Positions 1-12,853 are shown, counted from the first letter of the stretch. The stretch is 64,000 bases of DNA from Bradysia coprophila (GCF_014529535.1 NW_023503632.1:2108001-2172000), one strand, 5' to 3'. Numbers and translations are program-made. Notes: generated by a model not told the origin, from the letters alone.

Positions 1-9
1 TATCACATC

Positions 10-450
10 CTAAACGTATAGTACTGCAACAGAGATTCGAAAAGTATTGTTGTCGAGTAAGCTTCCAATTTGTCGTGATGGTAATACGGTTAACCAGGCC
101 CTAGATTCCTTTGCAATTGAAGCGTTGTATCGTGCTTTTTGTTCTTCGGTCGACAGCGTTAATGAATTCACGATTTTTTCAATGGAAATGATGTCCCATG
201 CTTTTTGGATCGTTACAGCGCGTTGATTCAAAACACGAGATAGACTTTTGCAGCCGTGAATAAAATATTTTTGTACCTCTCGTTGAGTATGATCATTTTC
301 GGGTAATAAAACTTCTAAAATCCAGTACGTAACACGGTTGAGGGTCCTTTTTGGAATGTGTGATTGTAGCGCTTGCCTTCGCTCCACGTCCAAAAAAAAC
401 GTTCTACATTGTATGTACTTGTCCTTGTGATGTAAATGACTATTTAACAT
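10..450 (-). pseudogene. Retroelement-like ORF fragment
   Basis: A 146-codon open frame. Its C-terminal third reads like the segment SRAWLTVLPSRQIGSLLDNN followed by FRISVA, which resembles a conserved tail found after the reverse-transcriptase domain of many invertebrate non-LTR-type proteins (pattern WL..LP....G..LD...FRI.VALRLG). No RT catalytic YxDD block is visible and the frame ends just after this motif, so it would be a fragment of a longer element, perhaps cut by the window edge or decayed. The middle part, rich in basic and aromatic residues, is not recognised. The family assignment rests on one motif recalled from the family and is tentative. Confidence 0.33.
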
Positions 451-1389
451 TTTAGTGTGAGATCACTGGCAAGTAATCAATGCTGTTACTAACTGTATCA
501 CTGAGTGTCCTATCTTCTGCGGAATAACACGTTCCATGAAGTATGAATTCGCAATGGTATAGAGCAAACGTCACAACAACAACCCATAATAAATCATTTT
601 TTGTTTTATTATTTTAGTAAATCCAACCTAATAAAAATTCACGAAAATAGAATTTATATTTATTTAAGTCAAGTCTTGAATATTCATTCATTATTTTTAG
701 ACTCGGAATCCTAAATATTAATAAATTATTCAAATAAAATCGAATGGTTGGGTAATTTGGAGTTTGAAAAAACATTTGGAATATTATGAAAGTCGTAAAT
801 AATTGCAATGAAAATTCGGAAAAATGGCTTTTATTAGCTGAATTGTTGTAGGTAGTAAATGATGTAATAGCTAAATATTGGGAAGGTCAATGAATTTTAC
901 TAAAACAATTCCGGTTCAGCCGGCGTGAAAATCATTGTCGGTGTGTCATTTTCTTCAAATTTTACACTTCAAGTTTGAGTAACAGTTGTAAACATTTTGA
1001 ACAAACATACAAACCATTGGACTGACTGGACTATGATCTGTGTTCAATATGTAAACAGCGCAAAAAAAAACAAATTTTTTGTTTTGAAAATTTATTAGCT
1101 TTCAGCCACATAATAATAATTCAAATTAATCTCTGCCGGTTCTGCCGTTGTAGAAATATTGTCTGTGCGCTGTGATGTCAATGTTTTCACGCAAATTATT
1201 GTAATTAAAGACACATCAACTTGGTATAGCAACAATCATCTTTATTTAGCACCTGAGTCAATCGAAATTTTTAACAGAAAAAGTTTTTCATTTCGGCATA
1301 ATTAAACATCCCAAGTTTTGGTTCCTTCAACCTTCAATTCGTCATCAATCGGCAACATATTTTAATTCACATGGATTCTAACCATCACT
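451..1389. other. Intergenic, no gene seen
   Basis: AT-rich sequence between the left-edge ORF and the annexin 3' end. I see no conserved frame, RNA gene or clear inverted repeat. It should include the annexin 3' UTR, because the annexin stop codon lies at 1390-1392 on the minus strand. Confidence 0.4.
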
Positions 1390-3440
1390 TTAACTATCTC
1401 CAGCTAGTGTAAGAAGAGCAAATCTATAATCGTCATTCGCTTTACTCTGTAATTGTAAAAGCGTTTTTTTTTTTGGTTAAATTCAAATTTTTCAACGGAA
1501 AATGCCGCTAAAGTTTCGTTTACCTTAATATCGCTTCCTAACTTTCGGTTAAATGCACTTTCATAAGCCGCTTTGATATCAGCCAAATCGATTTCTGAAC
1601 GAAGGGCAATGATGCGAGTCAGCGTTTTGTGGCTAACTTCCCCATTGAAAGCATTGTTCAGGCTGTTTGCGAAGAACGCATTGGTATTTTGGAGACATTC
1701 AGCTACCAAGGAAAGAGATTTTTTTAAAGATTTAAATGCAAAAATCCTGTACACTCGTCAAATTTACCAGCGATTGCAACAGCCGCTTTACTTTCATCGG
1801 ATGTTTCGGCCTGGATCACATCAGCAGCAGTTTGGCCATCATTGATGCCCTTCAGGATGGCTGATGTGAGACGGCGAGCTGGTGTTGAGTCCCCTATGTG
1901 ACCGACTAACGATCGTTCGTATGCTTTGAAATGGCAAGAATATAAATGAAAGTTTTGGTGAATTCTTATGGAAAATGGTGGTAATTTGGTCTGGTAATTT
2001 TCAAATGTCATTTGCAATTGAAAGAAAATAATTCGACCAACGCACTACAAGCACTGGACACTGTTTCAACCAAACTTTAGCACTGTTAAAAAATCTGTAA
2101 ATTTTTTTAATTTAAAATAGAGTATTCTATGTGACAGCTGTCACTCGAAACACTTTTGCTTGGAGTGCGTTGATTTGACCCAAGTATTAAGTGAACAACT
2201 GACAACAACAACTTTGTTTGTGATACTGAGTGTTAGAATAATTTTAGTCCCAGTCCGTTACGTTTTATCGGTCATAAAATATTTGCATTATGTTCCATGT
2301 AGGAATTAAGTATGATTGAACCGTTAACTCTATGTTCGCAAAAAATGTAACTCGTTCACAAATGACGTTTCATCCGAAAAAAATTAACGTTGCCTTTTAT
2401 GAAGCAACTATAAAAACGTGAAACGTCGTGCAGACTTTCACTAATTATGTCGAAACGTTCAAATAGCGCCGACATAACGTTTTGTAAAATTTCTTCACTC
2501 AAAAACGTGAGGTTTACTCCAGGGGGCGAAACTTTACCTCAATTGGTCAGTAATGTACTATTTACATGCAAGCGTGCAGTAAAATGTAGTTTACGTCCCT
2601 TTGTGACAGTGAAAATGCATTTACCGCCGGTTAGCATGCAATTAGTAATAAGTAGTCATTCACACGACAAGGTGTGAACGACTCCTAGTACTGTGGGACT
2701 GTTATGTTATGGTGATAATAGCCAGTGAACGTATGGTAGAATTACGATCCTAACTTAATTTCATTTGGATACTTAGGACCGATAACAGCAAGCAAGAACT
2801 GGACTTAATTTCGACATTATCAATGTCCAAAACTCACATTTTGGATATTGGTTGATAATTTCTTTAATTTCGTCACTGCTTCTGGTACAAACTATTTCAA
2901 TTAGTGCTCTCTCGTCTAAGCTCTCAGCCTCTAGGAGTGAGTTGAACTCGTAACAAAAATACTCGGCTGTGCTTGTAATCAATGCGTACGTCAAATCGTC
3001 AAATTTTTCGCCCAGCTCTTCTTTCAGCTCCTCCAGCAGCTCTCGATTGTTTTCTTCTTTAAAGTATTTTACAATTGATAGGCGTTGGCTGTGCGAACTG
3101 AAGACAAGAATTCGTATAATTGCTTGTTCGTCCGTTCCGAAACCTTTCATTTCTCGCTTTAATTTTTCTCCATCTTGTGCGTAGCTAAACTTTTCAGCTG
3201 GATGTACGGTCGCCTAATGATTCGTATTGAGAGAAAAAAAAAGATGATTTTATCTAGGAATTTTTATATTAAAAAAATCAAATTGTCGCAAATTTCTGTT
3301 TTCCAATTTAAAAAGTCACAAGCCTAATGCCACAGATATATTTTATAGCCGTACGGTATGCATATGGTGGGCGACGACACTATTTTTATCATTTTATTAA
3401 ATTTCTAATTTAACGGAATTTCGATCGAAGAACTCACCAT
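1390..3440 (-). CDS. Annexin, short form lacking most of repeat 3
   Basis: Calcium-dependent phospholipid-binding protein of the annexin family, probably acting at the cytosolic face of membranes. Five coding exons (minus) join in phase: 3440-3438 (the ATG alone, then GTGAGT), 3213-2838, 1923-1768, 1702-1524 and 1446-1390, giving about 256 residues. Repeat 1 has the canonical site MKGFGTDEQ. Repeat 2 carries LIEIVCTRSSDEIKEI. Repeat 4 carries LTRIIALRSEIDLADIK and the gene ends with a normal annexin tail, DDYRFALLTLAG. Annexins are usually about 315-325 residues. Here the end of repeat 2 (YERSLVGHIGDSTPARRL) runs within one exon almost directly into the end of repeat 3 (IQAETSDESKAAVAI), so about 50-60 residues of repeat 3 are missing. 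The GxGT calcium loops of repeats 2 and 4 are replaced by AESL and NGEV. Introns are clean and no stop interrupts the spliced frame, so it is probably a functional divergent paralogue, though a young pseudogene is possible. Confidence 0.85.
2036..2174. mobile_element. MITE-like element, family A copy 1
   Basis: About 140 bp bounded by inverted ends of the type ACCAACGCACTACAAGC / GCTTGGAGTGCGTTGAT. It lies inside annexin intron 2 (1924-2837). The internal segment with TGACAGCTGTCA is shared with the copies near 18995-19070 and 29464-29625. No ORF; a non-autonomous DNA transposon is inferred. Confidence 0.6.
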
Positions 3441-6400
3441 TTTCAATTATAGAATTTTATACACAAAAAGTCTCTCGAATTTCACTAAAAAAATCTTCCA
3501 ACGGTAATTTCACTATAAACGCTACACTAGCAAAACTTTGATATACGATACAGTTTCTCAGTTGTACATAATTCGTCCTCAACGCATTCGATTTATTCCG
3601 AACCAGTTGGAACAAAAAAAAAAGTTCGTTACGGTAAGAGGAACACGGTTCACTTTGAGCAAAAGCTGCCAGCAGACTCATGCAATCGTCGAAAAGAAAA
3701 TCAACTAAACAGCCGAAACGGAAAATCTCCAATGTCATGCGTCTTGTACGTAGCGGGAGGTTTTCACAATTTGTCTTGTTTTCATCCACAACTATGCGGC
3801 CCATTAGAGAGATTGCGTAAAAGACATCAGAATTTTAAGATTAGGAGCTCAATGCGTAGTTGAACTGAACTATGCATAACATCATCGACATTTATACTTT
3901 TATCCTGTCCTAGGAAGTATACGTCGAAACATAATAGGAATATCGCGTCAATATCGTTCAATACAATATAGTCAACCTGATCACCGTTTCCAACTGATCG
4001 ACTGACACAAAATGGACAAAGTGCATACTACTTTACGACTCGATTTAATTATAGATGTTATATGAGTGATTCATCCCGAAAAATAGTGTTTTATGTAGAG
4101 CAATGGCAATGGTATAGAAGACGCCTCTATTAAATGTATATAAACATCCATGCTGGACGCAACGTCAATGTTACCAAAATAAAACCGTAAAATCAAAACA
4201 CTTCTGTTGTTTTGATTGTAGGTAGTTTTTTATTGGAATTTTTAGATTCAACAGCATTATTCGGTGTATTATTTATATATTCAACTGTTCAAACGGTCTG
4301 TCGGTAATATAACGCAATATACGCATCTTATGATTTTCTCAGAGAAAGTGAATTACTGGAACAGGAAAATATCGAATGTAATACTGGAATTCGATGAAAC
4401 AAAGTTATCAGTCGAAAACTGTTCTATTTAACTTACAGACTAAGATGACCTCAATTGTTTTCAGTACTACATCCTACATTCTTTGAACTCTATTTTTCAT
4501 TCGGAATTTCATGATCAAATGTACTAGAAAGGTAATAGAATTACACAAAATTCCATTACACCTTTCCAAACAACATTGAATCTGAAACCACCAATCCAAG
4601 GTATGAGTAACATTTGATGAAATCTTCACAGGAAATGTCCAGTTACTCCAGTATATACTTGCTTGGGAAATCTTGGATGAAATTAAAGGCTTTAGAGCAG
4701 AGGTATCCTACGACTGCAATGTTTTTTTTATTCAAAGTGGACCTAACTGTGACGTTCTTCAGATATTTTGTAGTCACGTTGTGACTGCTGCTGATGATGA
4801 TACTGTCTTATATACGAATTGCACTAGTTAGACTATACATCATCTTATTTTTGACAAAATGTTTGAAAACAAAATACTGAGAAAATAAAAAGTACAGACA
4901 AGTGGACGGAATGTATTTGAGTTTTTACATATTTCAATGATTGATGATGCGCCAAATGTGTTAAAAAAATCTGTAAAACCAGATAGAAAAAGTGTAAATG
5001 TTTATTAATCGATGAAAGCTGAACAAATGGAGTTTTGCTCTGGATCGTTCATTTGGATATTTATATACATTAACGATGGTTCCAAACATATTTCGATAAT
5101 ATTTTTGGTTTATAGTTTTGTTATAGTATTTTATACTAGTTGAGCGTTCCCGGCCTCGCTCGGGACTCAATATAATTTCAAAATGTTTAAATTAGTTTCA
5201 TCCGTTTTCCCACTCGTCAAAAGTAAAATATTTTCAAACGTCAAAAATGTTCACACGTTACAAAAACGTTTGCCCGATTAAAGAATGCAACGGACAAAAT
5301 AAAAAATCATGCGTCAAATACCGCAAGTAAATGCAATAAAATTACATCAGGCGTTGTTTCTTACTTTGCCCAAATAGTCGGTATGCCAAGTTTTAAGCTC
5401 GGCTTATTTAACTGACAAAATATTTACGCGTCAAAAAATCGCCCGTCAAATAACGCATGAAAGTGAATAATTTTTCGCGCTCTTCGTGTAAACCTTCCTC
5501 ATTAGTCAGTATGCGAAGTTTCAAGTCTATAAGACTTTCCGTCTGGGTTCTCATAGAGAGACAAACAAACAAATAAATATTAAACTTTATATTATAGATT
5601 GTGACCTACATCAGAGCGCTGTACTTTTGTAAATATTTTTGTAAAGGTTTTTGATGAATGGCAATGTGGCGAATTAAAATCCATTGATGTCCTACATTCA
5701 ATGAAATGTAAAAATAATAAAACAAAAAACAATTGAAAAACTCGTAGGTCGGTGCTCATTCAAGCGATTCGAAACATGAAGAAGATCTCGTCTTTTACAA
5801 TTTTACCATTAAATTTTTTACTCTTAAAATGTTTTGTTTTTTCAATTTTTTTAGTGTTCTGTTATAACAACTATAACTCGGACACAAATTGTTGTTTCCC
5901 ATACTTAATAGGTGACAGGTTGTCGCAGTTATAACACTTTCGACATCATCTAATGTGTATGTACGTACAACATTTCAATAAATTAATTTTTATTTTGTTT
6001 TATAATCTTCCTGGATTGGTAGAAGTGATTATGTTTAGAAAATTATTTAAGCAGCTGCGACATAATAACTCTTGCGGTTTTATCACCTATATAACGATAT
6101 CATAATCTAAGAAATAATTTTGCAAAAATCGTTCTTAAACGATTCGTTCAAAGTGCCTGGTGTTTCGTATAAATTTCCTTGAGCTCCAATTAGACGATGT
6201 TTTCGTGAGATATTTTGATTGTGCGTTTCATAAAAAAACATAAATTTTATTAATAAAAATTCCGTTTTGATTCTTTGTGCTTTAGTAATAATAGTAGATT
6301 GCTTAGCTCCTCCGAAACCCAGAACTTAAGACGACTTCCACTTAATGCGAGTATACGGACGAATTGACGCGACTTTCCGCCTGCTGTAGAAGTCTATTTA

Positions 6401-8227
6401 CTTACCTATGGACACAAAGTTATAAATTGAAGTCTTTTAGACTCATTACGTTCATTACTCGAGACACAATCAGGAAGATCGTATCTATAGAATACAAGTA
6501 AGCCTGGTTTGAATTTAATACCCACATTGAATAAAAAAGTGTATAGGTTTATGTAGAGAGTAGTTCCTGAATGGCTTCGAGAATTTAATGATGACTGGGT
6601 AGTACAAAAGATCCGTACGTCACCTGTCTGTATCGTTTAGAAATGATCGACCCTAACTGACGAACTCTCTAAATCTCAGGAGAAGCTGAAGTTCCGAAAG
6701 ATATTTCATCAATAAAACTACGTGTACTGTTACCCGTTGGTGTGATAGTTCGTCTCCACGTCTCAACGGGTCTAGAATTCCTTCAGCAAAACTTACATTA
6801 TCTCCCTTTAATTAAGACAATTGATAAATCTTTGTCAATCCTTAACCTTTCACTAAAAAATCTGATTTGGCGAATTTCTTAATTCTATAAGGACTTTCTT
6901 CATCTCATAAATATGCCATACCAAGCCTCTATACATGCATACGAAAACCATAATAAAAATCAGCATTAGACCTATTTATAAAAACTCAGTTCTGTTTATT
7001 TTTGAACAATCTGTAAATAGAGACACACCTCTTCATAATGTTTTTGTTTAGTGATCACTTCATTTCTAGTATATTGCGCTGTTTTTGTGTTTATTAACAA
7101 ACGATTTTTGATGCAAATGTTTGGCCCGATGGTCGAATTTCGCATTTGGGCTTTTTAATATAAGAATTTCTGATAGTCAACCAAATGCAGTACTAGATCC
7201 AATAGTAAAACTGATGAAGTGCTTGCCGCCTGAGAAAGTGTCGCAGACGAATTTTCTGTGTTGCTCACACCCAAACTGTAAGTATTGGAAATTATGTTTC
7301 CATCAGATGTCGGAAATTTCTTACAAACGCGATTTTCTAACAGGTCGCATGAAACGACGTAATAATGAGCGACTGTAGTTCTTACTAAGGTAAAACCATC
7401 AGCTCAAAGCGAGGCAGTGTTTTTATATAACAAAATGAATGATTTTTTCGTGATACGTCTGCCGTTTATAAAAGGTTATTAATTGTATGAAACAGGCTAA
7501 AATTAACGTTCTTAGGCTCCGAAATGTCCAATATTTTGCGTATCAAAGAAAATATTCGGATGCCGACGAACCACTGTGTGTGCTATCCGAAAATTGAAAA
7601 TGACTAGATTTTTCGTGTGAACTTTGTTGAGCCGAGGCGAAGCCGAGTGTGTAATGGATTTTACATGCTGAGGGCGTCTAAAGTAGTGCTGGAATACGAT
7701 TTTCGACGTATGTAACAGGACAGTTGAACAGTACAAATGACAACTAATTTTCAGATTCCATGGATGGTTATACTGTCTGTTTTTAATAACCGAAACAGTT
7801 ATGGTTTCACATCGTTTAACACGCTTCAACAATAAAATTAATTGTTTACCACATCGTTCCTCCTTCGGAACATACCAGGCCAAGTTAGGAACACACAAAT
7901 CGTAAACGATACCAATAAACGCGATTATTTTCAATATTTCTGTTCGCAGTGACTTGAACCACCGATTGTAAAAAAAACAATAAAAACATTTAATTTCACA
8001 GATCTAAAAAAAAAGAGATGATCATCGTGCATCAGCAGTGTGTATAGGTCTACACATTCCACACGAAAAAGACCAGCATTTTCATGTGTATCGAATTTGA
8101 TACGATTTGATTATGAGATAGTCAGGGTCGTGACACCAACAAAAAAATATGAAAACTCGAGGTAAAGATTCAATTAAAAACCAAACTATAATTTCCAATC
8201 AACCATTTACTGTAACAACTTGATAAC
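3441..8227. other. Long intergenic region without a recognised gene
   Basis: About 4.8 kb between the annexin start and the cinnamon 3' end. Several short open frames exist (for example 3457-3804 minus, 7121-7378 plus, 7512-7934 minus). None has a motif I recognise, and base composition does not mark them as coding. The annexin promoter and any untranslated leader should lie just above 3440. A segment near 7190-7255 resembles one near 58548-58610, so part of this stretch is dispersed repeat. Confidence 0.45.
7512..7934 (-). other. Unrecognised 140-codon ORF
   Basis: The frame starts with a hydrophobic segment (MKIIAFIGIVYDLCV) that could be a signal or membrane segment. A basic stretch (KQLILLLKRVKRCE) and many aromatic residues follow. 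I recognise no family, and the latter half looks like non-coding translation. It could be a first exon of an unknown gene, a decayed gene or chance. There is no supporting neighbour. Confidence 0.15.
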
Positions 8228-10544
8228 TCAATGGTCCTTGTAACTTGAAATAAAATCATGTTTCAACACAGAAGCCTTCAAAATTGCTCCTTTCGACAGA
8301 TGACTTTGTTTTGCCGAATGGGCTGGCAGATGCAATAAAACATCCGCTCCGCATATACTTTGCAAACGACTGCTAATTTGATCTCCCGTTATTTCTGCAT
8401 ACAATTTCCCATTTATAGACGTTACAGAAGCCCTAGCATATTCCGGACGAGGATCCAATTCGATAGTATCGTTGAGTAGCTCGACAGCGATCACTGACAG
8501 GTTCAATTTACTATCGCCCTGTCCTTGGAGATATCTCAGTGCCGGAAGAACGAACAAATGGAATGTAACGAAAGCAGACAGAGGATTGCCTGGTAGACCG
8601 AAGACATGTTTTCCGCTAGTGTTGGATGCATACGTCATTGGTTTGCTGGAAAAATTTCGCGGTGCTGAATATCAATGTGGAAATCACATTCGTAAGATCG
8701 TCTTACCCTGGCTTCATATTCACTCGTCCGATGGCCAGGTCCATTTTCAGATCCAACAAAGCTTTTTTTACGAAATCTTTGTCACCCATTGATACACCTC
8801 CGGTGCATATAATTACATCACAGTTGTTTGTCATCTCGTTCATGCATTCGTACAATGATTCGTAGCTGAGAAATGAGATCAACATTTCAGTGGTCCATTG
8901 CAGAAGGAAGGAAATCGAAATCCGAATCATCAAAAGAACAAAAATCTCACCTGTCCTTTGCAATTGTTGTTCGAACATCGGTGAAACCGAATCGACGTAA
9001 AAGTTCCTTCAGCATTACACTATTCGAATCATAGATTTTTCCCGGTCGCAATGTCTCCCCTGGTACGATCAATTCATCACCGGTCGATATTATGCCAATT
9101 TTTGGTTGGTACTGGAAAAGTGTTCATTTTGATTCTGTAACTTGATGGACATCAGGCTAGGCTTTACTCACGAATTCATGAACAACACCGACACTTGCGA
9201 ACATTGCCGGATAAGCAACACTATCGGGAGAGCCATGCGTGAATAACCGTTGACCTTTTTGCAAATCGTTGCCTATTGGTCTGGAAATTGGTTGAAACGA
9301 TTTTGATAAGACTTCTCTGCTGGACGACTCACTACACCATTTGTATACCTTATGTCCAAATCGACAGTTGGTTCCACTAAAATTTCAATGACTTTTTCAA
9401 CATCAGATTCCACTTCTACAATTTTCGTGTCTTCCACCTGGATCACACAGTCTGCAAAGTCGGGAACTGGAGCTCCAGTATTGATTTTATAGCAACATTC
9501 GTCCGGGAAATTCTCACTTTTGACCTGGAAGGAAACAGTTGCAAGCAATTCGAACACTTTTTATGATCTCTCATGACCCCCATACCTCGTCTCCAGCAGC
9601 AACATAACCAATAACGATTTTCCTTCCTTTCCCACCTGTTGCCTTAACAGCGTATCCGTCTTTAATGGATGCTCGGAACGGTGGCAGATCAAACGGACTT
9701 TCGAAAGACTCAAATTTCTTGCTTTCGATTCTGTTGAACTGTTGCAATTTCGATTTTATAATCCGACGAGCATCGTCGACACTGACCATCGGATATGGTG
9801 AGTTGCGATCGTTACCGTCACCGGTACCGGTCTTGTGTGGACAAATATGTTTGACCGACGATTTTGGTTGTTCGTTTTTCACCTCATTTCGGGCGTGTTG
9901 TTGAACGTCTTGCACACATCTGTGTGTTGATTGCACTTGATCCAAATCGTTTCGTAGCAATTCAATTGCATGCGGTAATACATCACAGACGGCCGCAAAG
10001 CATTCCGACACTGCCTTCTTGCTACCCGGGAAATTGATGATTAGACTCTGTTTGCGAATGCCACTGACAGCACGGGATAGAACAGCAAATTTCGTTTTTT
10101 CCAAGCTTGCCAGTGACATTGCTAACTGTAGCTGAGGTGCATCTCTTTCGAGCACTTTTTTCGTTGCTTCTGGTGTCACATCGCGGTGACTAAACCCGGT
10201 TCCTCCAGTTGTAAGAATTAAGTTCAGATTTAGCACATCGGTGTAGAAGAGTAAAGTACCCTGAAAGGAATGTTTTGACTCATCGTAAGACAATGACATT
10301 GTGATTTGTTACCTCAATTTTCTCCATATCATCCGGAATGACGTCATATTTCACAGTCGTCGGATTGAATTGAACCTTCACCAAGTCAATCAAGTGTGGA
10401 CCGCTAGCGTCCACAGCCGATCCTTGCGAACAGCTATCACTAACTGAATGAAATTATTTCACCAATTTTTACACTTTCCGGCAAATCGAACTTACTGGTC
10501 AATATTCCAACACTGGAAACAGACGATTTTTTCGTAGATTCCAT
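8228..10544 (-). CDS. Cinnamon / gephyrin, molybdenum cofactor synthesis protein
   Basis: Bifunctional MogA-MoeA protein that adenylylates molybdopterin and inserts molybdate, the last steps of molybdenum cofactor synthesis in the cytosol. Eight coding exons join in phase: 10544-10496, 10443-10313, 10260-9586, 9524-9349, 9280-9172, 9111-8951, 8865-8707 and 8645-8228, giving about 625 residues (fly cinnamon is around 600). The MogA-type domain is N-terminal, with GILTISDSCSQG and LTTGGTGFSHRDVTPEAT. A polar linker follows (about residues 165-215), then a MoeA-type domain with PPFRASIKDGYAV, INTGAPVPDFADCV, ISTGDELI, ICTGGVSMGDKDFV and GLPGNPLSAFVTF near the C-terminus. All key motifs are present and no frame is broken. 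As in other animals, the two activities are fused; bacteria keep them as separate proteins. The short introns (about 50-70 bp) are typical of insects. Confidence 0.95.
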
Positions 10545-11163
10545 GTTTACGTTTCCGATATCTGATATGTTCAATTGATTTTGTACAAGCAAACTAACAG
10601 TACTGATTCGGCCCAAATTTTCTTATCGCATTTTTTGTAACAAAACAATTCAACCGTAACTGCGATACAATGTCCACAAAACATCAAAACAGTCTCAATG
10701 CGCAAGAAAACATATGACGATGACGTCTTGAAGAGAAACATTCAACAAAATGTTGAACGACCTATTATACGATAACCACATCGGCAACAGCAGAACAGTA
10801 GGGTGTATTGCAGATAATTTAGATGCGCTGTGGATGCGCACTTAGGTAAGCATTGGAAGCATAATTAAATCTGTTCGATTTTAGGATCTGAACATTTTTA
10901 ACTGATTAATTCAAAATCTTTTACTTCAATGTTTTAACATCTTTGGGGCTTGAGAAATAACTCTAAAATTACTGAAAAGAAAACATTTTCAATGTCTATT
11001 TGGGTTTATCAACGCACTATCGTCAAGTGTGTTGGTTATATCTATAAACTATTCCCTCGACGGTTACAAAAAACTCATTTCGAATTCCTGTTGATGTAAC
11101 AACCAGTTGTGAATGTATCTCGGGGATGGTAGACGCAAATATGGGCTTAATACGATAATCAAC
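10545..11163. other. Cinnamon upstream region
   Basis: AT-rich sequence between the cinnamon start codon and the first foldback element. It should contain the promoter and 5' UTR of cinnamon. I could not place a convincing TATA box or other gene here. Confidence 0.35.
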
Positions 11164-12730
11164 CACGGTGGGGTTGAACAAAATTTAAATAGAGTCGCGA
11201 CACCACCTCTGATTTTTTTTAATATTCTTATTGAGGGACTCGAGTACTATAAGGAACCACATTCAGTTCGAAAAATTTTCCAGCCGTTTCGGAGAACCGG
11301 CACTCATGGCCGTGCGGGAGCGACGAGTCAATTTGAATACAGATTGTTATCGCAACGGATAGAGGGACTAATTCTAAGCTAATTCGTATTGAAATGGCTC
11401 CCCTTGACAACTTGACCACGTAGCTACAGCCAGCTAAAGTCAAAAATTCAACATCTTTCAATGGTGATATGTCCAAGCCGAAGAAAGTTTGAAACTCTTT
11501 GAATAGCGATATTGGTAGAGCATTCCATGCTCTAATAAACGCCGAGAACAGATTTTACAAAATTTGTTTGAATTGTACAATATTTGAAAAATTTTATTTT
11601 CACCATCTTCGGTGAAACTAGGACTCATCTGCAATACACAGGTTGATCCTGTCTGCAGCAAAACAATAATGCCTGATCAGCCTGCAGTCTAAGCTTTACA
11701 ACAATACCACACCCGCCATACCAGCCTCACAACAAGTATCTTTTACGACATTTTGTTTGCAGCAAGGTCACTCTACGACGAAATTTTCAATTTATCATCT
11801 ATCTTCAAGTGCCCGTTCCTTTAGAATGAGTGGAATTGTTATGCATTCTTCATAAATAAGTGGTATAAGTCATTTGCAGCAATTCTTACATTAATTACGT
11901 GTATCTGGAGTCGGTTAAAGCTGATTTCGCTAACCATTAGAGGAAATTTACCGTAAAAATATGTGGAAATCAGCTTTAACCGACTCCAGATACACGTAAT
12001 TAATTTAAGAATTGCTGCAAATGACTTATACCACTTATTTATGAAGAATGCATAACAATTCCACTCATTCTAAAGGAACGGGCTCTTGAAGATAGATGAT
12101 AAATTGAAAATTTTGTCGTAGAGTGACCTTGCTGCAAACAAAATGTCGTAAAAGATACTTGTTGTGAGGCTGGTATGGCGAGTGTGGTATTGTTGTAAAG
12201 CTTAGACTGCAGGCTGATCAGGCATTATTGTTTTGTTGCAGACAGGATCAACCTGTGTATTGCAGATGAGTCCTAGTTTCGCCGAAGATGGTGAAAATAA
12301 AATTTTTCAAATATTTTACAATTCAGACAAATTTTGTAAAATCCATTCTCGGCGTTTATTAGAGCATGGAATCCTCTACCAATATCGCTATTCAAAGAGT
12401 TTCAAACTTTCTTCGGCTTGGACATATCAACATTCAAAGATGTCGAATTTTCGACTTTAGCTGGCTGTAGCTACGTGGTCAAGTTGTCGAGTAGAGCCAT
12501 TTCAATACGAATTAGCTTAGAATTAGTCCCTCTATCCGTTGCGATAACAATCTGTATTCAAATTGACTCGTCGCTCCCGCACGGCCATGAGTGCCGGTTC
12601 TCCGAAACGGCTGGAAAATTTTTCGAACTGAATGTGGTTCCTTATAGTACTCGAGTCCCTCAATAAGAATATTAAAAAAAATCAGAGGTGGTGTCGCGAC
12701 TCTATTTAAATTTTGTTCAACCCCACCGTG
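11164..12730. mobile_element. Foldback element 1, arms of about 765 bp
   Basis: Two nearly identical arms in opposite orientation (about 11164-11930 and 11965-12730) around a spacer of some 35-40 bp. The outer ends read CACGGTGGGGTTGAAC and its reverse complement. The 4 bases CAAC lie directly outside both ends and may be a target-site duplication. Each arm holds the same short frames (starting MLQTGSTCVLQMSPSF and MDIS), which are mirrored because the arms are copies and are not evidence for genes. No transposase is visible. The arms differ at only scattered positions, so the element is young or the arms are kept alike by conversion. Confidence 0.85.
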
Positions 12731-12853
12731 CAACCATTTGGTTTTTTTTCTTAAGTTTTTTTGGGCCGATCCAGGCGGTACTGCAATACCTGGCCAACCC
12801 GTGACAAGGGTGGAGCAAGCTTCTAGCACTTCGTCTGTATTCAAAAATAAGTT

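Noticed and set aside
1404..1524. Divergent annexin C-terminus ending ...TIIDLLFLH
   Set aside because: A further intron (1447-1523) yields the canonical annexin tail in phase, so the read-through end is intronic.
1724..1754. Apparent frameshift between two annexin frames
   Set aside because: A 65-base intron (1703-1767, GTAAAT...TTGGTAG) explains the frame change and restores the conserved AIAAECLQNT sequence.
3455..3466. TATAAAA upstream of the annexin ATG
   Set aside because: Only about 20 bases before the start codon, so a transcript from it would begin at or past the ATG.
3457..3804. 115-codon frame just upstream of the annexin start
   Set aside because: No recognised domain, no good splice signals linking it to annexin; likely chance within the 5' region.
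11228..12844. Paired frames in the first foldback, including 12512-12844 (minus)
   Set aside because: Same reason: duplicated arms. The extra N-terminal part of 12512-12844 lies in the flank and has no recognised domain.
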